DNA of 64,000 nt from Cognatundibacterium crateris (GCF_010078235.1 NZ_JAABOS010000003.1:372001-436000), one strand, 5' to 3'. Shown: positions 7,724 to 17,650, counted from the first letter of the stretch. Translations and numbers: made by a program. The notes: generated from the sequence alone by a model not told the origin.

Positions 7724-10405
7724 ATGAATAATCGTTCAGAAATATATATCCCAGCCTCCGCAAGAAAACCAGATCAACAATACTTTGAATGTGCACGGAA
7801 ACACCTCCCTGACATTTGGCGTTTAAAGCAGGAATATTTCTGGACTTATGCGATACCACCTATTCATAAGCAAATGATTCAAGGCTGGAAAATTCATATT
7901 TCGGCCACACCAGAATCCGCACTTAGAATTCTAAATAAAGTAATTCCTGTACTAGTTAAATTTGGTTTGGATTTCAAATTTGCGAGTGATGTTTCGATTT
8001 TACGGGATTTACTGAGCAAAAACTGTGCGCGCCAATTAAGCGGTAAATTTATAACTATCTATCCCAAGAGTGTCTCTTCTTTTAAAGAAGCTTTGGAGAA
8101 CCTACATTCCATTCTAGAAGACGAAGTAGGTCCTTATATATTATCTGATAGGCAATATAAAAATTCTAAAGTCATCTTCTATAGATATGGTGGCTTTCAA
8201 TCTTTGACTGAACTTAATGTTGATGGATCAAAAAAACATTGCATATTAAACGATAGCTTCCAGTACGTAGAGGATGTCAGATCAGCCAGCTTTTGTCTTC
8301 CAGATTTTATCAACGACGACCTTATAGAAGACGTACCAAAAAATGATTCAGAGATAAAAGAAGATTATCTTTTTGGAAGCAAGTATAAGATTTCAGCGGT
8401 AATAAAACACTCAAATGCCGGGGGAGTTTATCTTGCTGAAGATTTTTTTTCCAAACAAACTACTCTTATTAAAGAGGCAAGGCCTTTTATTGGAATTAAT
8501 AAGTTTGGAACAGATGCGGTAAAACGCTTAAAGAAAGAATTCCGAATACTTACAAAGGTTTCAGGGCAAGGTATTGCACCAGAGCCATATGGTTTATTTC
8601 AAGAATGGGATCACTATTTTCTTGCTCAAGAATTTCTTGAAGGGGTAGATTTACGCAGTTTTTCTATGCAGGCGCACCCTTTTTTGAAAGTTGAGACATC
8701 AGTAAAAGCAATGAAAATCTGGTTAGAGAATTTTGTAAAAATTTCTATCCAACTAATTGAAAAAACTATTCTTCTTCACAAAAATAATATCGTATTTGGA
8801 GATATTTCTTTAAATAATGTTATTGTAAATAAGGAATCTTTGGATATTAAATTCATAGATTTTGAAGGTGCTTATGAAGCAGGTGTCGATGAACCAATTA
8901 ATATGTTCACTCCTGGATTTGGTAGTTTGTCGCGTGCAGATAGAGAAACTATTGGGGTAGCAGATGATTACTTTGCGCTGGGTTCAGCAATGCTGGCAAT
9001 GCTTGCACCAAATTTTCACTTAATAGAGATCAAAGATGATTTCGTTGAATGTTTTCTTGCTGAGTTGCAACGAGATATCGGATTGCCCAGATCAATTGCT
9101 GAATGCATCATGCATTTATATTCATCAGATTGCATGGATTTAGATTATCCCCTGCAAAAATTACGAGCAACTACTTTTAATCAGGTACACGAATGTAAAA
9201 ACGAATCCTCTACTTCTGCAACCATTGTCGAATACTGCACAAGAGTAATTGACGAGTTATTTGAATATAAATCTAATGTTATAGACATGACCGCAGATGC
9301 TCGTTTATTTCCTGTTGGTGCTAATTTAAATTATCCATTAGCGTTAAATAATGGAATGTTAGGTATTGCTTATGCGTGGAAAAAGATCAAGAGTGAAATC
9401 CCGCAAGAGTTCGAGATGTGGATTCAGAAAAAATTGAATGTAAATTGTGATCTCCCTGGGCTACTGAATGGGAATACAGGTGTTGCGTGGATATTGGCTG
9501 AATTAGGAAATAAAACTGCGGCGTGTAGTGCTTTAAGGGCAGCATCAGAAAATAGGTTACTTTTTCAAAAGATGAACCTTGGGTATGGTGCTGCTGGTTA
9601 CGGACTCTGTAACTTGATGTTTTGGCGAAAATATAATGATGATTTATACCTAGACGAGGCAAAGAAAATTGCTGACTACATTTGTGAGATAAAAATTTCG
9701 GATGAAAGGGGTTGTACTTGGGAAGATATCAATAGCATTGATGGCGCAGGAATCGGACTATACGAGGGTAGTAGTGGTATCGCCTTATTTCTACTCTATA
9801 TGTATTGTGCATGCTTAAACGAAACATATCTAAAGGTTGGTGCGGCAGCACTGAATTTCGACATTAGCCATCAAGTTAGTACTAAAGGGGCTATAAGTTT
9901 TCCGAGACGATCAAGTAAAAAATCCAAAATAATTTATCCATATTTAGCATATGGCACTGCTGGTATTGCCTCTGTTGCACTTCGCTATTATGCAGTCACG
10001 CAGCATCAACAGTATCTACAATGTGTTAATGACTTTAAATCAGGCATAAGTCACAAATACACGATTGGAGCTGGGCTATTTTTAGGCTTAGCTGGCTTGG
10101 GGAATTATATGTTAGACGCATACCAATTCTTAGGCGATAGTTCATATTTGACTCTTGCATACCGAGTGTGCGACGGAATTCGTCTATTTGAAATATCCAA
10201 AGAAAAGGATCAAATTTACTTCCCGATGCTAATCGATAACAAAGCTAATACAGACTATTCAGATGGTTCTTCTGGGATAGCGTTGTTTCTAAATCGGCTA
10301 TTGACGAATGGGGGGAATTTCAACTTTATGATGGATGATTTAGTGCATGAAGTTGTTAGCTCTAAAAAAGATACACATTTGCAGTCGAGTAATTGGGAGC
10401 ATTAA
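7724..10405 (+). CDS. Class III-type lanthipeptide synthetase (LanKC)
   Basis: An 893-residue three-domain enzyme that should phosphorylate Ser/Thr of the precursor, eliminate phosphate to dehydro-residues and cyclise them with Cys. Residues about 1-210 match the LanKC lyase region (opening IYIPASARKPDQQYF). Residues about 215-480 are a Ser/Thr kinase-like domain with the Lys in TLIKEARP (near 249), a catalytic loop FGDISLNNVIVN (near 358; Phe replaces the usual His) and the metal motif FIDFE. Residues about 530-893 are a LanC-like cyclase with the repeated Gly motifs NGNTGVAW, YEGSSGIAL, AYGTAGIAS and SDGSSGIAL. The Cys and Cys-His zinc ligands of classical LanC are not visible, which places it in class III rather than IV. 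Very AT-rich compared with the core genome. Confidence 0.88.
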   Translation: MNNRSEIYIPASARKPDQQYFECARKHLPDIWRLKQEYFWTYAIPPIHKQMIQGWKIHISATPESALRILNKVIPVLVKFGLDFKFASDVSILRDLLSKNCARQLSGKFITIYPKSVSSFKEALENLHSILEDEVGPYILSDRQYKNSKVIFYRYGGFQSLTELNVDGSKKHCILNDSFQYVEDVRSASFCLPDFINDDLIEDVPKNDSEIKEDYLFGSKYKISAVIKHSNAGGVYLAEDFFSKQTTLIKEARPFIGINKFGTDAVKRLKKEFRILTKVSGQGIAPEPYGLFQEWDHYFLAQEFLEGVDLRSFSMQAHPFLKVETSVKAMKIWLENFVKISIQLIEKTILLHKNNIVFGDISLNNVIVNKESLDIKFIDFEGAYEAGVDEPINMFTPGFGSLSRADRETIGVADDYFALGSAMLAMLAPNFHLIEIKDDFVECFLAELQRDIGLPRSIAECIMHLYSSDCMDLDYPLQKLRATTFNQVHECKNESSTSATIVEYCTRVIDELFEYKSNVIDMTADARLFPVGANLNYPLALNNGMLGIAYAWKKIKSEIPQEFEMWIQKKLNVNCDLPGLLNGNTGVAWILAELGNKTAACSALRAASENRLLFQKMNLGYGAAGYGLCNLMFWRKYNDDLYLDEAKKIADYICEIKISDERGCTWEDINSIDGAGIGLYEGSSGIALFLLYMYCACLNETYLKVGAAALNFDISHQVSTKGAISFPRRSSKKSKIIYPYLAYGTAGIASVALRYYAVTQHQQYLQCVNDFKSGISHKYTIGAGLFLGLAGLGNYMLDAYQFLGDSSYLTLAYRVCDGIRLFEISKEKDQIYFPMLIDNKANTDYSDGSSGIALFLNRLLTNGGNFNFMMDDLVHEVVSSKKDTHLQSSNWEH

Positions 10406-10407
10406 AG

Positions 10408-11148
10408 ATGTCTAAATTAAGTATTTTTTCCGCTGGATCCTTTACCACTATTCTCGGTGGTCTTGCCGTGTTTATGTTAACAGGTGCAAAAATGCCTATC
10501 GGGAATGGAGAGTTTAATGAAATTACTGTACATAGAATAAATGTTGTAGAACCTGACGGTACTAAGCGCTTAATTATTTCAAATCGAGCTCAGTTTCCAG
10601 GGGAGTTTGATCAAGGCAAGGAGGTAGCTAGAGAAGACCGAAATTCATTTGCTGGAATATTATTTCTTGATGAAGAAGGCAATGAAAATGGTGGACTTAT
10701 TCAAAAAGGACAACAAACAAGCGACGGTAAAATTAGTGCTGGGCTCTCGCTTACTTTTGATCGTTACAAGCAGGATCAAGCATTGCAGCTAGTGCATCAA
10801 AATAGTGAATCCCATTCCTTGGCTTCTGTAAAAATTAATGATGTGCCTAGCTACAAGGTAACTTCAATGGAAGACATAAGGCGATTTAAAGCTGAAGCGA
10901 ATAAACTTTCCATAGATCAACAAAAGGCTTTTTGGCAGCGCTTATCTGAGGAAGGTCGTTTATCTGAAAATAGAATCTATATGGGAACAACCCTAGACAA
11001 AGCGTCAGCATTAAGTTTAAAAGATGCTCAGGGTAGAACCAGAATGTTACTTCTTGTCAGTGCTGATGGCGTTGCCGAAATTCGTATGCTTAACGAAGAT
11101 GGCAAAGTAATTAAAAAAATATTAAGTTCAAGTTCTGACACTAACTAG
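10408..11148 (+). CDS. Conserved hypothetical, membrane-anchored, in lanthipeptide cluster
   Basis: A 246-residue protein starting two bases after the synthetase stop, with GGGAG upstream of the ATG at 10408, so it is probably translated from the same message. Residues about 10-30 are hydrophobic (FTTILGGLAVFMLTGA), suggesting an N-terminal anchor or uncleaved signal with the rest in the periplasm. The body is beta-rich and repeats a pattern of a short strand plus Asp-Gly or Glu-Asp-Gly turn: VVEPDGTKRLII, FLDEEGNENGG, LKDAQGRTRMLL, MLNEDGKVIK. I recognise the type from unannotated proteins but no function. Immunity or an accessory export role is possible from position alone. Confidence 0.7.
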   Translation: MSKLSIFSAGSFTTILGGLAVFMLTGAKMPIGNGEFNEITVHRINVVEPDGTKRLIISNRAQFPGEFDQGKEVAREDRNSFAGILFLDEEGNENGGLIQKGQQTSDGKISAGLSLTFDRYKQDQALQLVHQNSESHSLASVKINDVPSYKVTSMEDIRRFKAEANKLSIDQQKAFWQRLSEEGRLSENRIYMGTTLDKASALSLKDAQGRTRMLLLVSADGVAEIRMLNEDGKVIKKILSSSSDTN

Positions 11149-11393
11149 CAATTGTGGAATTTAGAGACAGACGGTTATATCTATTTTGCGCATTTCCCAC
11201 CAAATGAAATTACTGTCAGTGTTTTTCTACTAACTCATCAAGCCTGATGGTTAGGTTTTGATCCAGTTTTATCTTGTTCTACAAAGTTTGTAACGTGCAA
11301 AATTCTCTTTGAGTCAATCATAGAGCACATCTATTAGCACGGTTATTTCTCGCAGTAAGATAGTTTTTGAATTTACAATCAGAGCCCATAAAG

Positions 11394-12695
11394 ATGACTA
11401 GTGACAAAGCTTCCCAGAAGGTCGCACAATCCTCACCATTGACATCTTCTTCGCTATTTCGCCGCCAAGCAATCGATCATATTTCCAACCGCAAATACGG
11501 TAGCGTTCTTCTTGCAACACCGCTGAGCCATCGTTTTTTGACGCTATTGTTTGTTTCGATTGCCTTGTCGATCATAGTCTTCTTTGCATTTTTTAGCACT
11601 ACTCGCAAAGCTCACTGTAGCGGCGTGTTACTTCCGAGTCTCGGTGTTATTCGCGTGCTTCCAACGCAGGCTGGTGTTGTGCTCGCCAAGCACATTGTCG
11701 AAGGCCAGATTGTACATGCAGGGGATGTGCTGTTTGTTTTATCGAGCGAACGCAGTGCAGTGGCTGGTGATGCGCAAAAGACGATTTCGTCATTGCTGAT
11801 TAATCGCAGGAATAGCTTTACGGCAGATCAAACCCAGCTACTTGCGCAAAGCCGTACAAGGCTTGAAGCGTTGCGCCGTCGCGCATCTGATCTAGTCAGC
11901 GAAATCGCAAAAATCGATGGACAAATCATACTGCAAAAGCAGCGCGTACAGTTGGCCGAAAAGGCGTATCAACGCTACAGCGATTTGCAAGCGACCAGTT
12001 TTATCTCGGCGGCACAGCTACAAGACAAGCAGGCTGAATTAATTGATCAGCAGCAACGACTGGCCGAACTTGTACGAATCAAATCGGCAAACGGACGTGA
12101 TCTGACAACAGCTAATGCTGATATCGTGGATTTACAATTGCAAACGCAAAGAGACGCAGCAGCTGTACAACGAAATGTTAGCACGGTCGAACAGGATCTT
12201 ACTGAGAACGAAGCGCGCCGAGAACTAGTTGTAAGAGCACCACAAGATGGTACTGTCACTACGATAACTGCTGCGGTAGGGCAAACAGTAACGCCTAGTA
12301 CAGCAATTGCATCATTAATTCCTGCAGGTTCGCAATTGGAAGCTGAAATTTATGCTCCGTCGCGCTCAGCTGGTTTCCTTCAGCCTGGTATGCAGGTACT
12401 CATACGCTATCAGGCGTATCCGTATCAAAAGTTTGGTCAATATCGAGCTACTGTTAAAGAGGTTGCTAACAATGCGCTGCGGCCAGAAGAGTTGCCGCTG
12501 GGGCCACAATCCGCAAACAGCAATGAAGCGCTTTACCGTATTCGCGTTACATTGAATCAGCAAAATGTAACTGCTTATGGTCGTCAATTGCCACTCAAAT
12601 CCGGCATGGCACTTGACGCAAGCATTTTGCTCGAGCAACGCCGCCTATATGAATGGGTGTTGGAGCCTTTGTATAGCATTTCCGGCCGAGTTTAG
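11394..12695 (+). CDS. HlyD-family periplasmic adaptor of a bacteriocin exporter
   Basis: A 433-residue membrane fusion protein. One transmembrane helix lies near residues 50-75 (LFVSIALSIIVFFAFF). A lipoyl/barrel half follows (GVLLPSLGVIRVLPTQAG), then a long alpha-helical hairpin rich in Gln and Leu (about 130-260), the second barrel half with VRAPQDGTVTTI, and a beta-barrel C-terminus. Such adaptors link a peptidase-containing ABC exporter to a TolC-like outer membrane channel. I take the ATG at 11394; a TTG at 11367 would add nine residues, and neither site has a strong ribosome binding site. It is followed 47 bp later by the exporter gene. No TolC homologue is encoded nearby. Confidence 0.88.
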   Translation: MTSDKASQKVAQSSPLTSSSLFRRQAIDHISNRKYGSVLLATPLSHRFLTLLFVSIALSIIVFFAFFSTTRKAHCSGVLLPSLGVIRVLPTQAGVVLAKHIVEGQIVHAGDVLFVLSSERSAVAGDAQKTISSLLINRRNSFTADQTQLLAQSRTRLEALRRRASDLVSEIAKIDGQIILQKQRVQLAEKAYQRYSDLQATSFISAAQLQDKQAELIDQQQRLAELVRIKSANGRDLTTANADIVDLQLQTQRDAAAVQRNVSTVEQDLTENEARRELVVRAPQDGTVTTITAAVGQTVTPSTAIASLIPAGSQLEAEIYAPSRSAGFLQPGMQVLIRYQAYPYQKFGQYRATVKEVANNALRPEELPLGPQSANSNEALYRIRVTLNQQNVTAYGRQLPLKSGMALDASILLEQRRLYEWVLEPLYSISGRV

Positions 12696-12742
12696 TTGTG
12701 TGAAGCTTCATCACTCCTGATTCATATCAATTTTGGAATTTT

Positions 12743-14887
12743 ATGTCCCGTACTGCGTTTCCCGAGCTGCGCTTCTGGCGTCGCCGTCACATACCGACTT
12801 TACTGCAAACTGAAGCGGCTGAATGCGGCTTAGCATGCCTGTGTATGGTGTCTAGTTTTTGGGGACACAAAATCGATTTAGCAAGCATACGTCGCAGTTT
12901 TTCGGTTTCGTTGAAAGGTGCGACTTTAAAAGGCTTGATGACGATGGCCGAAGGCTTGGGTTTGCAAACCCGTGCGTTGAAACTCGAAATGCAGCATCTG
13001 CCCGAATTAAAGCTTCCATGCATTCTGCACTGGGACTTAAATCACTTCGTCGTTCTCAAAAAAGTCTCGACCAGGCAAGCCGTTGTACTAGATCCGGCTG
13101 TAGGCGAGCGCACACTGGTGTTGGAGGAGTTTGCTAAACATTTCACTGGTGTTGCACTTGAGCTCACGCCTAGTGCGAATTTTAAAAAAGCCGAAGAAGT
13201 ACAGAAGTTCACGTTATTGTCGTTGATGGGACAAGTGTATGGCTTAAAAACGAGCTTGTTACAGATTTTGTTGCTTGGACTAGCATTGCAAGTATGCGTT
13301 TTAGTCGCACCGTTTTATATGCAATGGATTGTCGACGAAGCTTTGCTCGCCGCCGACAAAGATTTAGTGACTGTACTAGCTATAGGTTTCTTATTGTTGG
13401 TATTCGTTCAAACTGCAATTACGTCGGTACGCTCATGGGTCACTACGGTTCTCGCGACGAATTTGAATTTTCAGTGGCTGGGTAACGCATTTGCGCATTT
13501 GATGCGCTTGCCGTTACCATATTTTGAGAAAAGGCACACTGGAGATATTATCTCGCGTTTCGGCTCAATACAAACGATACAGCACAGCTTGACTACACAA
13601 TTCGTTGAGGGCGTGATCGATGGTGTGATGGTGCTTGGTACGCTGATCGTAATGCTGTTGTATAGCCCGCAGCTAACGGCTGTCGCATGCGTAGCTGTTA
13701 TTTTATATGCCTTGCTGCGCTGGACCATCTTCCGGCAATTGCGTGAAGCTACTGCCGAGCAGATTATCCATACGGCAAAGCAGCAGACGCATTTCATGGA
13801 ATCGGTACGCGGCGTGCAAAGCGTGCGCTTGTTTAGCCGAGTTGAAGAGAGGCGCACTGGATGGATGAATAATCTGACCGACCAGTTCAATGCTGAATTG
13901 CGTGTTTCTCGGTTATCTCTCACGTATCAAACTGCGAATACACTGCTATTCAATACCGAACGGGTGATTGTGATCTGGATGGCTGCACTGGCAGTGCTAG
14001 ATACCCGCTTTTCCATAGGTATGCTATTTGCCTTCATCAGTTACAAAGATCAGTTCAGCACACGACTCGCGGCATTAATTGATAAGCTGTTTGAGCTACG
14101 TATGTTGAAGTTACATGGCGAACGAGTAGCTGATATCGTTTTGACTGAAGCCGAATACGATGAACAAACTACTGAAGTCGCCCCCGAAAGTATAGAAGCA
14201 CATATCGAAATAAAACGTCTCAGTTTCCGCTATTCAGACAGTGAACCATTGGTCATTAAAGCATTAAATTTAAAAATTCCCGTTGGCCAGTGTATCGCGA
14301 TTACAGGTCCATCTGGCTGTGGCAAGACTACTTTATTAAAACTATTGCTGGGACTACTGGAGCCTACCGAAGGAGAGATTTTGGTTGGAGGCGTACCATT
14401 GAAGCTGTTGGGCCTGCACAATTACCGCCAACTATTAGGGACCGTGATGCAGGATGACCAATTATTTGCAGGTTCGATTGCAGATAATATTTGTTTCTTC
14501 GATCCAATGCCGGATCAGCAAAAAATCATCAATTGCGCGCAACAGGCGGCGATCTATCAGGAAATTGCCGCGATGCCGATGGGCTTTCACACTCTGGTCG
14601 GAGATATTGGCAGCGGTTTATCCGGCGGGCAAAGGCAAAGGATCTTGTTGGCTCGAGCTTTGTATAAACAACCGCGGTTACTAGTCCTCGACGAAGCAAC
14701 AAGCCATCTCGATATTTTGAATGAAAAGGCAGTAAACGCTGCAATCATGCAATTAGATTTGACTCGTATCATTGTAGCGCATCGGCCTGAAACGATCGCT
14801 ATGGCGCAGCGGGTGATTGTTCTTGAAGGCGGGGCTGTGGCGGAGGATGTTGTGAAGTCAAATCAAGGGGCGGAACAAAGCAGTTAA
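12743..14887 (+). CDS. Peptidase C39-containing ABC exporter (LanT/CvaB type)
   Basis: A 714-residue bifunctional transporter. Residues 1-150 are a C39 peptidase with all expected residues: Cys28 in LLQTEAAECGLACL, His in LNHFVVL near residue 102, and Asp in VVLDPAVGER. Residues about 165-450 carry the six-helix membrane domain. The nucleotide-binding domain has Walker A GPSGCGKTTLL, signature LSGGQRQRILLARAL, Walker B LLVLDEATSHLD and the switch His in IVAHR. It should cut the precursor after its double glycine and pump the modified core out. Together with the HlyD adaptor it forms a type I-like export path across the Gram-negative envelope. Confidence 0.92.
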   Translation: MSRTAFPELRFWRRRHIPTLLQTEAAECGLACLCMVSSFWGHKIDLASIRRSFSVSLKGATLKGLMTMAEGLGLQTRALKLEMQHLPELKLPCILHWDLNHFVVLKKVSTRQAVVLDPAVGERTLVLEEFAKHFTGVALELTPSANFKKAEEVQKFTLLSLMGQVYGLKTSLLQILLLGLALQVCVLVAPFYMQWIVDEALLAADKDLVTVLAIGFLLLVFVQTAITSVRSWVTTVLATNLNFQWLGNAFAHLMRLPLPYFEKRHTGDIISRFGSIQTIQHSLTTQFVEGVIDGVMVLGTLIVMLLYSPQLTAVACVAVILYALLRWTIFRQLREATAEQIIHTAKQQTHFMESVRGVQSVRLFSRVEERRTGWMNNLTDQFNAELRVSRLSLTYQTANTLLFNTERVIVIWMAALAVLDTRFSIGMLFAFISYKDQFSTRLAALIDKLFELRMLKLHGERVADIVLTEAEYDEQTTEVAPESIEAHIEIKRLSFRYSDSEPLVIKALNLKIPVGQCIAITGPSGCGKTTLLKLLLGLLEPTEGEILVGGVPLKLLGLHNYRQLLGTVMQDDQLFAGSIADNICFFDPMPDQQKIINCAQQAAIYQEIAAMPMGFHTLVGDIGSGLSGGQRQRILLARALYKQPRLLVLDEATSHLDILNEKAVNAAIMQLDLTRIIVAHRPETIAMAQRVIVLEGGAVAEDVVKSNQGAEQSS

Positions 14888-15154
14888 ATATCGAAAACTT
14901 ATCAACTGTATTTTTCAAGCTATTTAAAGTGGCTTATGTAAATTTGCTTAATATGTTTCTACCTTATCGCTAAGTAAAGCGCAGATGGTAACTGATGCTT
15001 TGGCAGTTGCGCCAAAAAAAGTGCGGCCATAAGTGTAAGAAACAGAGTTTCCTAATCAATCGATTCAAATTCCCTGACAGGCTTGCCTTCGTTAGTTTAT
15101 AAATATTTTTTCCTTTTCGAAAGTAAGCACCCGGTGAAGTCATCTTGAGGTTAA
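14888..15154. other. AT-rich intergenic stretch between the exporter gene and an IS66 fragment
   Basis: No coding sequence is supported. A small hairpin (TTTGGC, loop, GCCAAA) lies around 15,000 but lacks a T-run on the plus strand, so I do not call a terminator. The IS66-type end begins at about 15,155. Confidence 0.4.
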
Positions 15155-15487
15155 GAGCGTAAGCGCAGATGATCGTGTCCACTTAATAAGTGTACACTTG
15201 TACATGATGGACGATGGAATCAATACGCCAAGACGGCGTCGGCAGCACAGTGCCGAATTCAAGGCTCAGGTCATTCAAGCCTGCAAACAACCGGGAGTTT
15301 CCATTGCCGCCACGGCTTTGCGTTACCAGTTGAACGCCAATCAGGTCCGTATCTGGATCAAGGCGCATGAGCAATTGGCAATACCGTCGATGCAAATTGC
15401 ACCGATTACCACAGTTCCCGAATTCATTCCCATTCCGTTGCCTGCGCCGACCGCAGTTAAGAAAGCCGATAAACTTGAGAGTTAGGA
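15155..15487 (+). mobile_element. tnpA: IS66-family 5' fragment with TnpA (OrfA) gene
   Basis: Begins with GTAAGCG, the typical IS66 terminal sequence, at 15,155. A 95-codon frame at 15,198-15,485 encodes the OrfA-type DNA-binding protein: RRRRQHSAEFKAQVIQACKQ, then a helix-turn-helix around LNANQVRIWIKAH. The protein ends shortly after PLPAPTAVKKADKLES, short of the usual IS66 OrfA length, and no tnpB or tnpC follows. It is therefore a left-end fragment and cannot transpose by itself. Confidence 0.8.
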
Positions 15488-15561
15488 ACTTATGATAATC
15501 CGAAGTATCTATAAAGGATTAGCTGAGTATTTTTCGAGGTTAACCGGATTGAGATATCTAA

Positions 15562-16809
15562 ATGGCTGTAACGATTGAGCAATTGCGACAACGTGAGCTG
15601 GAAAGCGAAGATCAGCAGAGAGACTTTGTATGTTCCGACTGCATCCAAGACCCATTTCTCCAGCCTCATATGCGCCACTTGTACGCCCCTCGCGTATGTA
15701 TCGGCTGCGGAGTTTCAACAAGGCGAGCAATTACGTCGAGAGGGCTGGCCGCGCTTGTCGGGCCTGTTCTCCCGAGACACTTCGAGATTGATCAAGGCCA
15801 TTTTCCCGGTTACGAATTTACGCTAGTAGTAATCGTTGGTAAGGCGCTTTCTTGTAGTACGCGGCGGGTATTGGAATCGGTAGCAAGTTGGCTTGAACTT
15901 TCAGATGCTGAAGAAGATGAATTGGAGGTCGAGAGCGATCACTTCTATGCCAATGGTCAAGCATATCAATGGTCAGATTGTCCTTTTGACGACGAGGACC
16001 ATGAGCGATGGTATGTGGTTGGCGATTGGCACTACGCCGCAAAACAGCTAACTCACGGTCGCAGGTTCTTTAACGAGAAAGTTCGTGAACTCTTCGAAGG
16101 TATTTTACACGAGGCACTTGAGGCAGAAGACTTCGATGGAGATGGTCTTGGCCCGATCATCAAAGAAGTGCAGGTTGGATTTGAATTCTTTCGTGCACGC
16201 GTGGCCAAGAATTTTGATGAAGAGCAGACGATTTCGGCCAACCCGGCGACTCAATTAGGCGCGCCTCCAAAGGAGTGCGCAACGAACGGACGAATGAGCC
16301 CTGCAGGAATACCCTTCATGTACTTAGCCGGTGACCCAGATACTTGCGTTGCGGAAGTTCGCCCCTCTATTGGCGACACCGTTGTAATTGGCAAATTTCG
16401 TGCCTCTAAGCGTTTGAAGATATTTGACCTGATGGCTCTCTCGGGGCGACTGTCCCATCAACCGTTGAGCTTTTTTGATCCGTCTTTCGAAATTCGGAGT
16501 CAAAGGCGCACTTTACTCAGATATCTGCACGGAGAAATAAGTCGACCAACCAAAACAACTGACACCGATTACCTGATGACACAGGCATTCACAGAGTACA
16601 TTCGATTTGATTGCAGAGAGAAGTTCGATGGTGTCGCGTTTCGCTCGGTGCAACGAGGAGACGGGATCAATTATGTTCTTTTCGACGTCATGAGTGATGA
16701 AGAGCGTGCTCCTCAAGATTGGAATCCAAGATTTGACGTCGAAATATCCACCTCGGACGTATTCGTCGTCGAGGTGAACGCTGTTGAATACTCCACGGTA
16801 CGAAAGTAA
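15562..16809 (+). CDS. RES-domain protein with N-terminal zinc motif (HEPN/RES-NTD type)
   Basis: A 415-residue protein. The N-terminus has two CxxC pairs, CSDC and CIGC (about residues 25-52), a probable zinc site. An acidic helical middle resembles the HEPN/RES N-terminal domain. The RES domain covers about residues 210-400: FEFFRARV with the conserved Arg, LGAPP, NGRMSPAGIPFMYLAGD and AEVRP with the conserved Glu. RES domains of the toxin type consume NAD+; in this larger architecture they are suspected immune effectors, which is inference here. No antitoxin-like gene adjoins it. It lies between two IS66 left-end fragments. The start at 15562 has only a weak Shine-Dalgarno. Confidence 0.8.
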   Translation: MAVTIEQLRQRELESEDQQRDFVCSDCIQDPFLQPHMRHLYAPRVCIGCGVSTRRAITSRGLAALVGPVLPRHFEIDQGHFPGYEFTLVVIVGKALSCSTRRVLESVASWLELSDAEEDELEVESDHFYANGQAYQWSDCPFDDEDHERWYVVGDWHYAAKQLTHGRRFFNEKVRELFEGILHEALEAEDFDGDGLGPIIKEVQVGFEFFRARVAKNFDEEQTISANPATQLGAPPKECATNGRMSPAGIPFMYLAGDPDTCVAEVRPSIGDTVVIGKFRASKRLKIFDLMALSGRLSHQPLSFFDPSFEIRSQRRTLLRYLHGEISRPTKTTDTDYLMTQAFTEYIRFDCREKFDGVAFRSVQRGDGINYVLFDVMSDEERAPQDWNPRFDVEISTSDVFVVEVNAVEYSTVRK

Positions 16810-17163
16810 ACATTTATTCGTCATGATTACATAGAATAGTTTTCACATTCGGGACTGTTTGTATTCGCACCACCACTCCATATTCTCATAGGGCGCAACC
16901 ACCACATCGCGTAGAAGCCGACACAATCTGTCATCTGGAGATGGACATGGTCAAAGAGCGCCAATCTTCAGTACGAACGCAAAGCCTTAAGTGTTTAACG
17001 ACATATGTCGAACTAAGATTGGACCAGATGCATTGCCGTTATTGATGGTAGGGATTCAAAGCGATTTTCTCCTGCCTCTGTCCTACATCCAAAGGGGGCT
17101 GCGGCCTCCTTAAGAATCCCTAGGATAACGTTGAGTACATCAGTACTTGAAGCACATTAGTAG
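16810..17163. other. Intergenic region after the RES gene
   Basis: About 350 bases without a supported gene. All frames are broken and I see no tRNA, terminator with T-run, or clear repeat. The second IS66-type end starts at its right edge. Confidence 0.4.
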
Positions 17164-17650
17164 TAAGCGCGAATTTCCCCGCACATAGCGCAAGAGCGTA
17201 AAGAAGAGGAACATAGGTGTCCACTTATGGAGGTGGTCACCTATGCAAGAGAATCAGAATGAGTCAGCGTTGCGCCTTATCGTCACCGGCACCCGACGTG
17301 ATGGCCGGCATGGCGCTCAAACAAGGTGTCAATGCCAACCTGCTGCGCAAATGGGTGGTTGGCTATCAACTCGCCTGCGATGCTGCTGCCTTACCATTGC
17401 TTCCAATCACAGATGATGCCGATGCGTTCGTGCCAGTGATCTTGACCCGTGGCACCGCCACGCCAGTCAACCAGCACCGCGACATCCCGATGAGGACGAC
17501 CGTCCAGAAGGCGGCACCCGTGCCCCCTCCGCCGCACTACGGGCACAACTGTCCAACGGCGTCACGCTCGATTTCAACTGTACCGATCGGGACACCGTAT
17601 GGCTGTCTGCGATGATCGAAACGCTGGGGCACTGCGATTCAGCTCATTGA
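17164..17650 (+). mobile_element. IS66-family 5' fragment, frameshifted tnpA
   Basis: Starts with GTAAGCG like the fragment at 15,155, and both carry GTGTCCACTTA a little further in. The OrfA coding sequence is broken across frames: one frame (about 17,217-17,615) shows GVNANLLRKWVVGYQ, the IS66 OrfA helix-turn-helix. The C-terminal motif LSNGVTLDFNCTDRDTV continues in a different frame to about 17,650. It is a dead remnant. The two fragments are in direct orientation on either side of the RES gene but differ in sequence, so they are not a recent duplication. Confidence 0.75.

Noticed and set aside
14995..15020. Small hairpin after the lanthipeptide exporter
   Set aside because: Followed by A rather than T on the coding strand, so it is not a plus-strand terminator.
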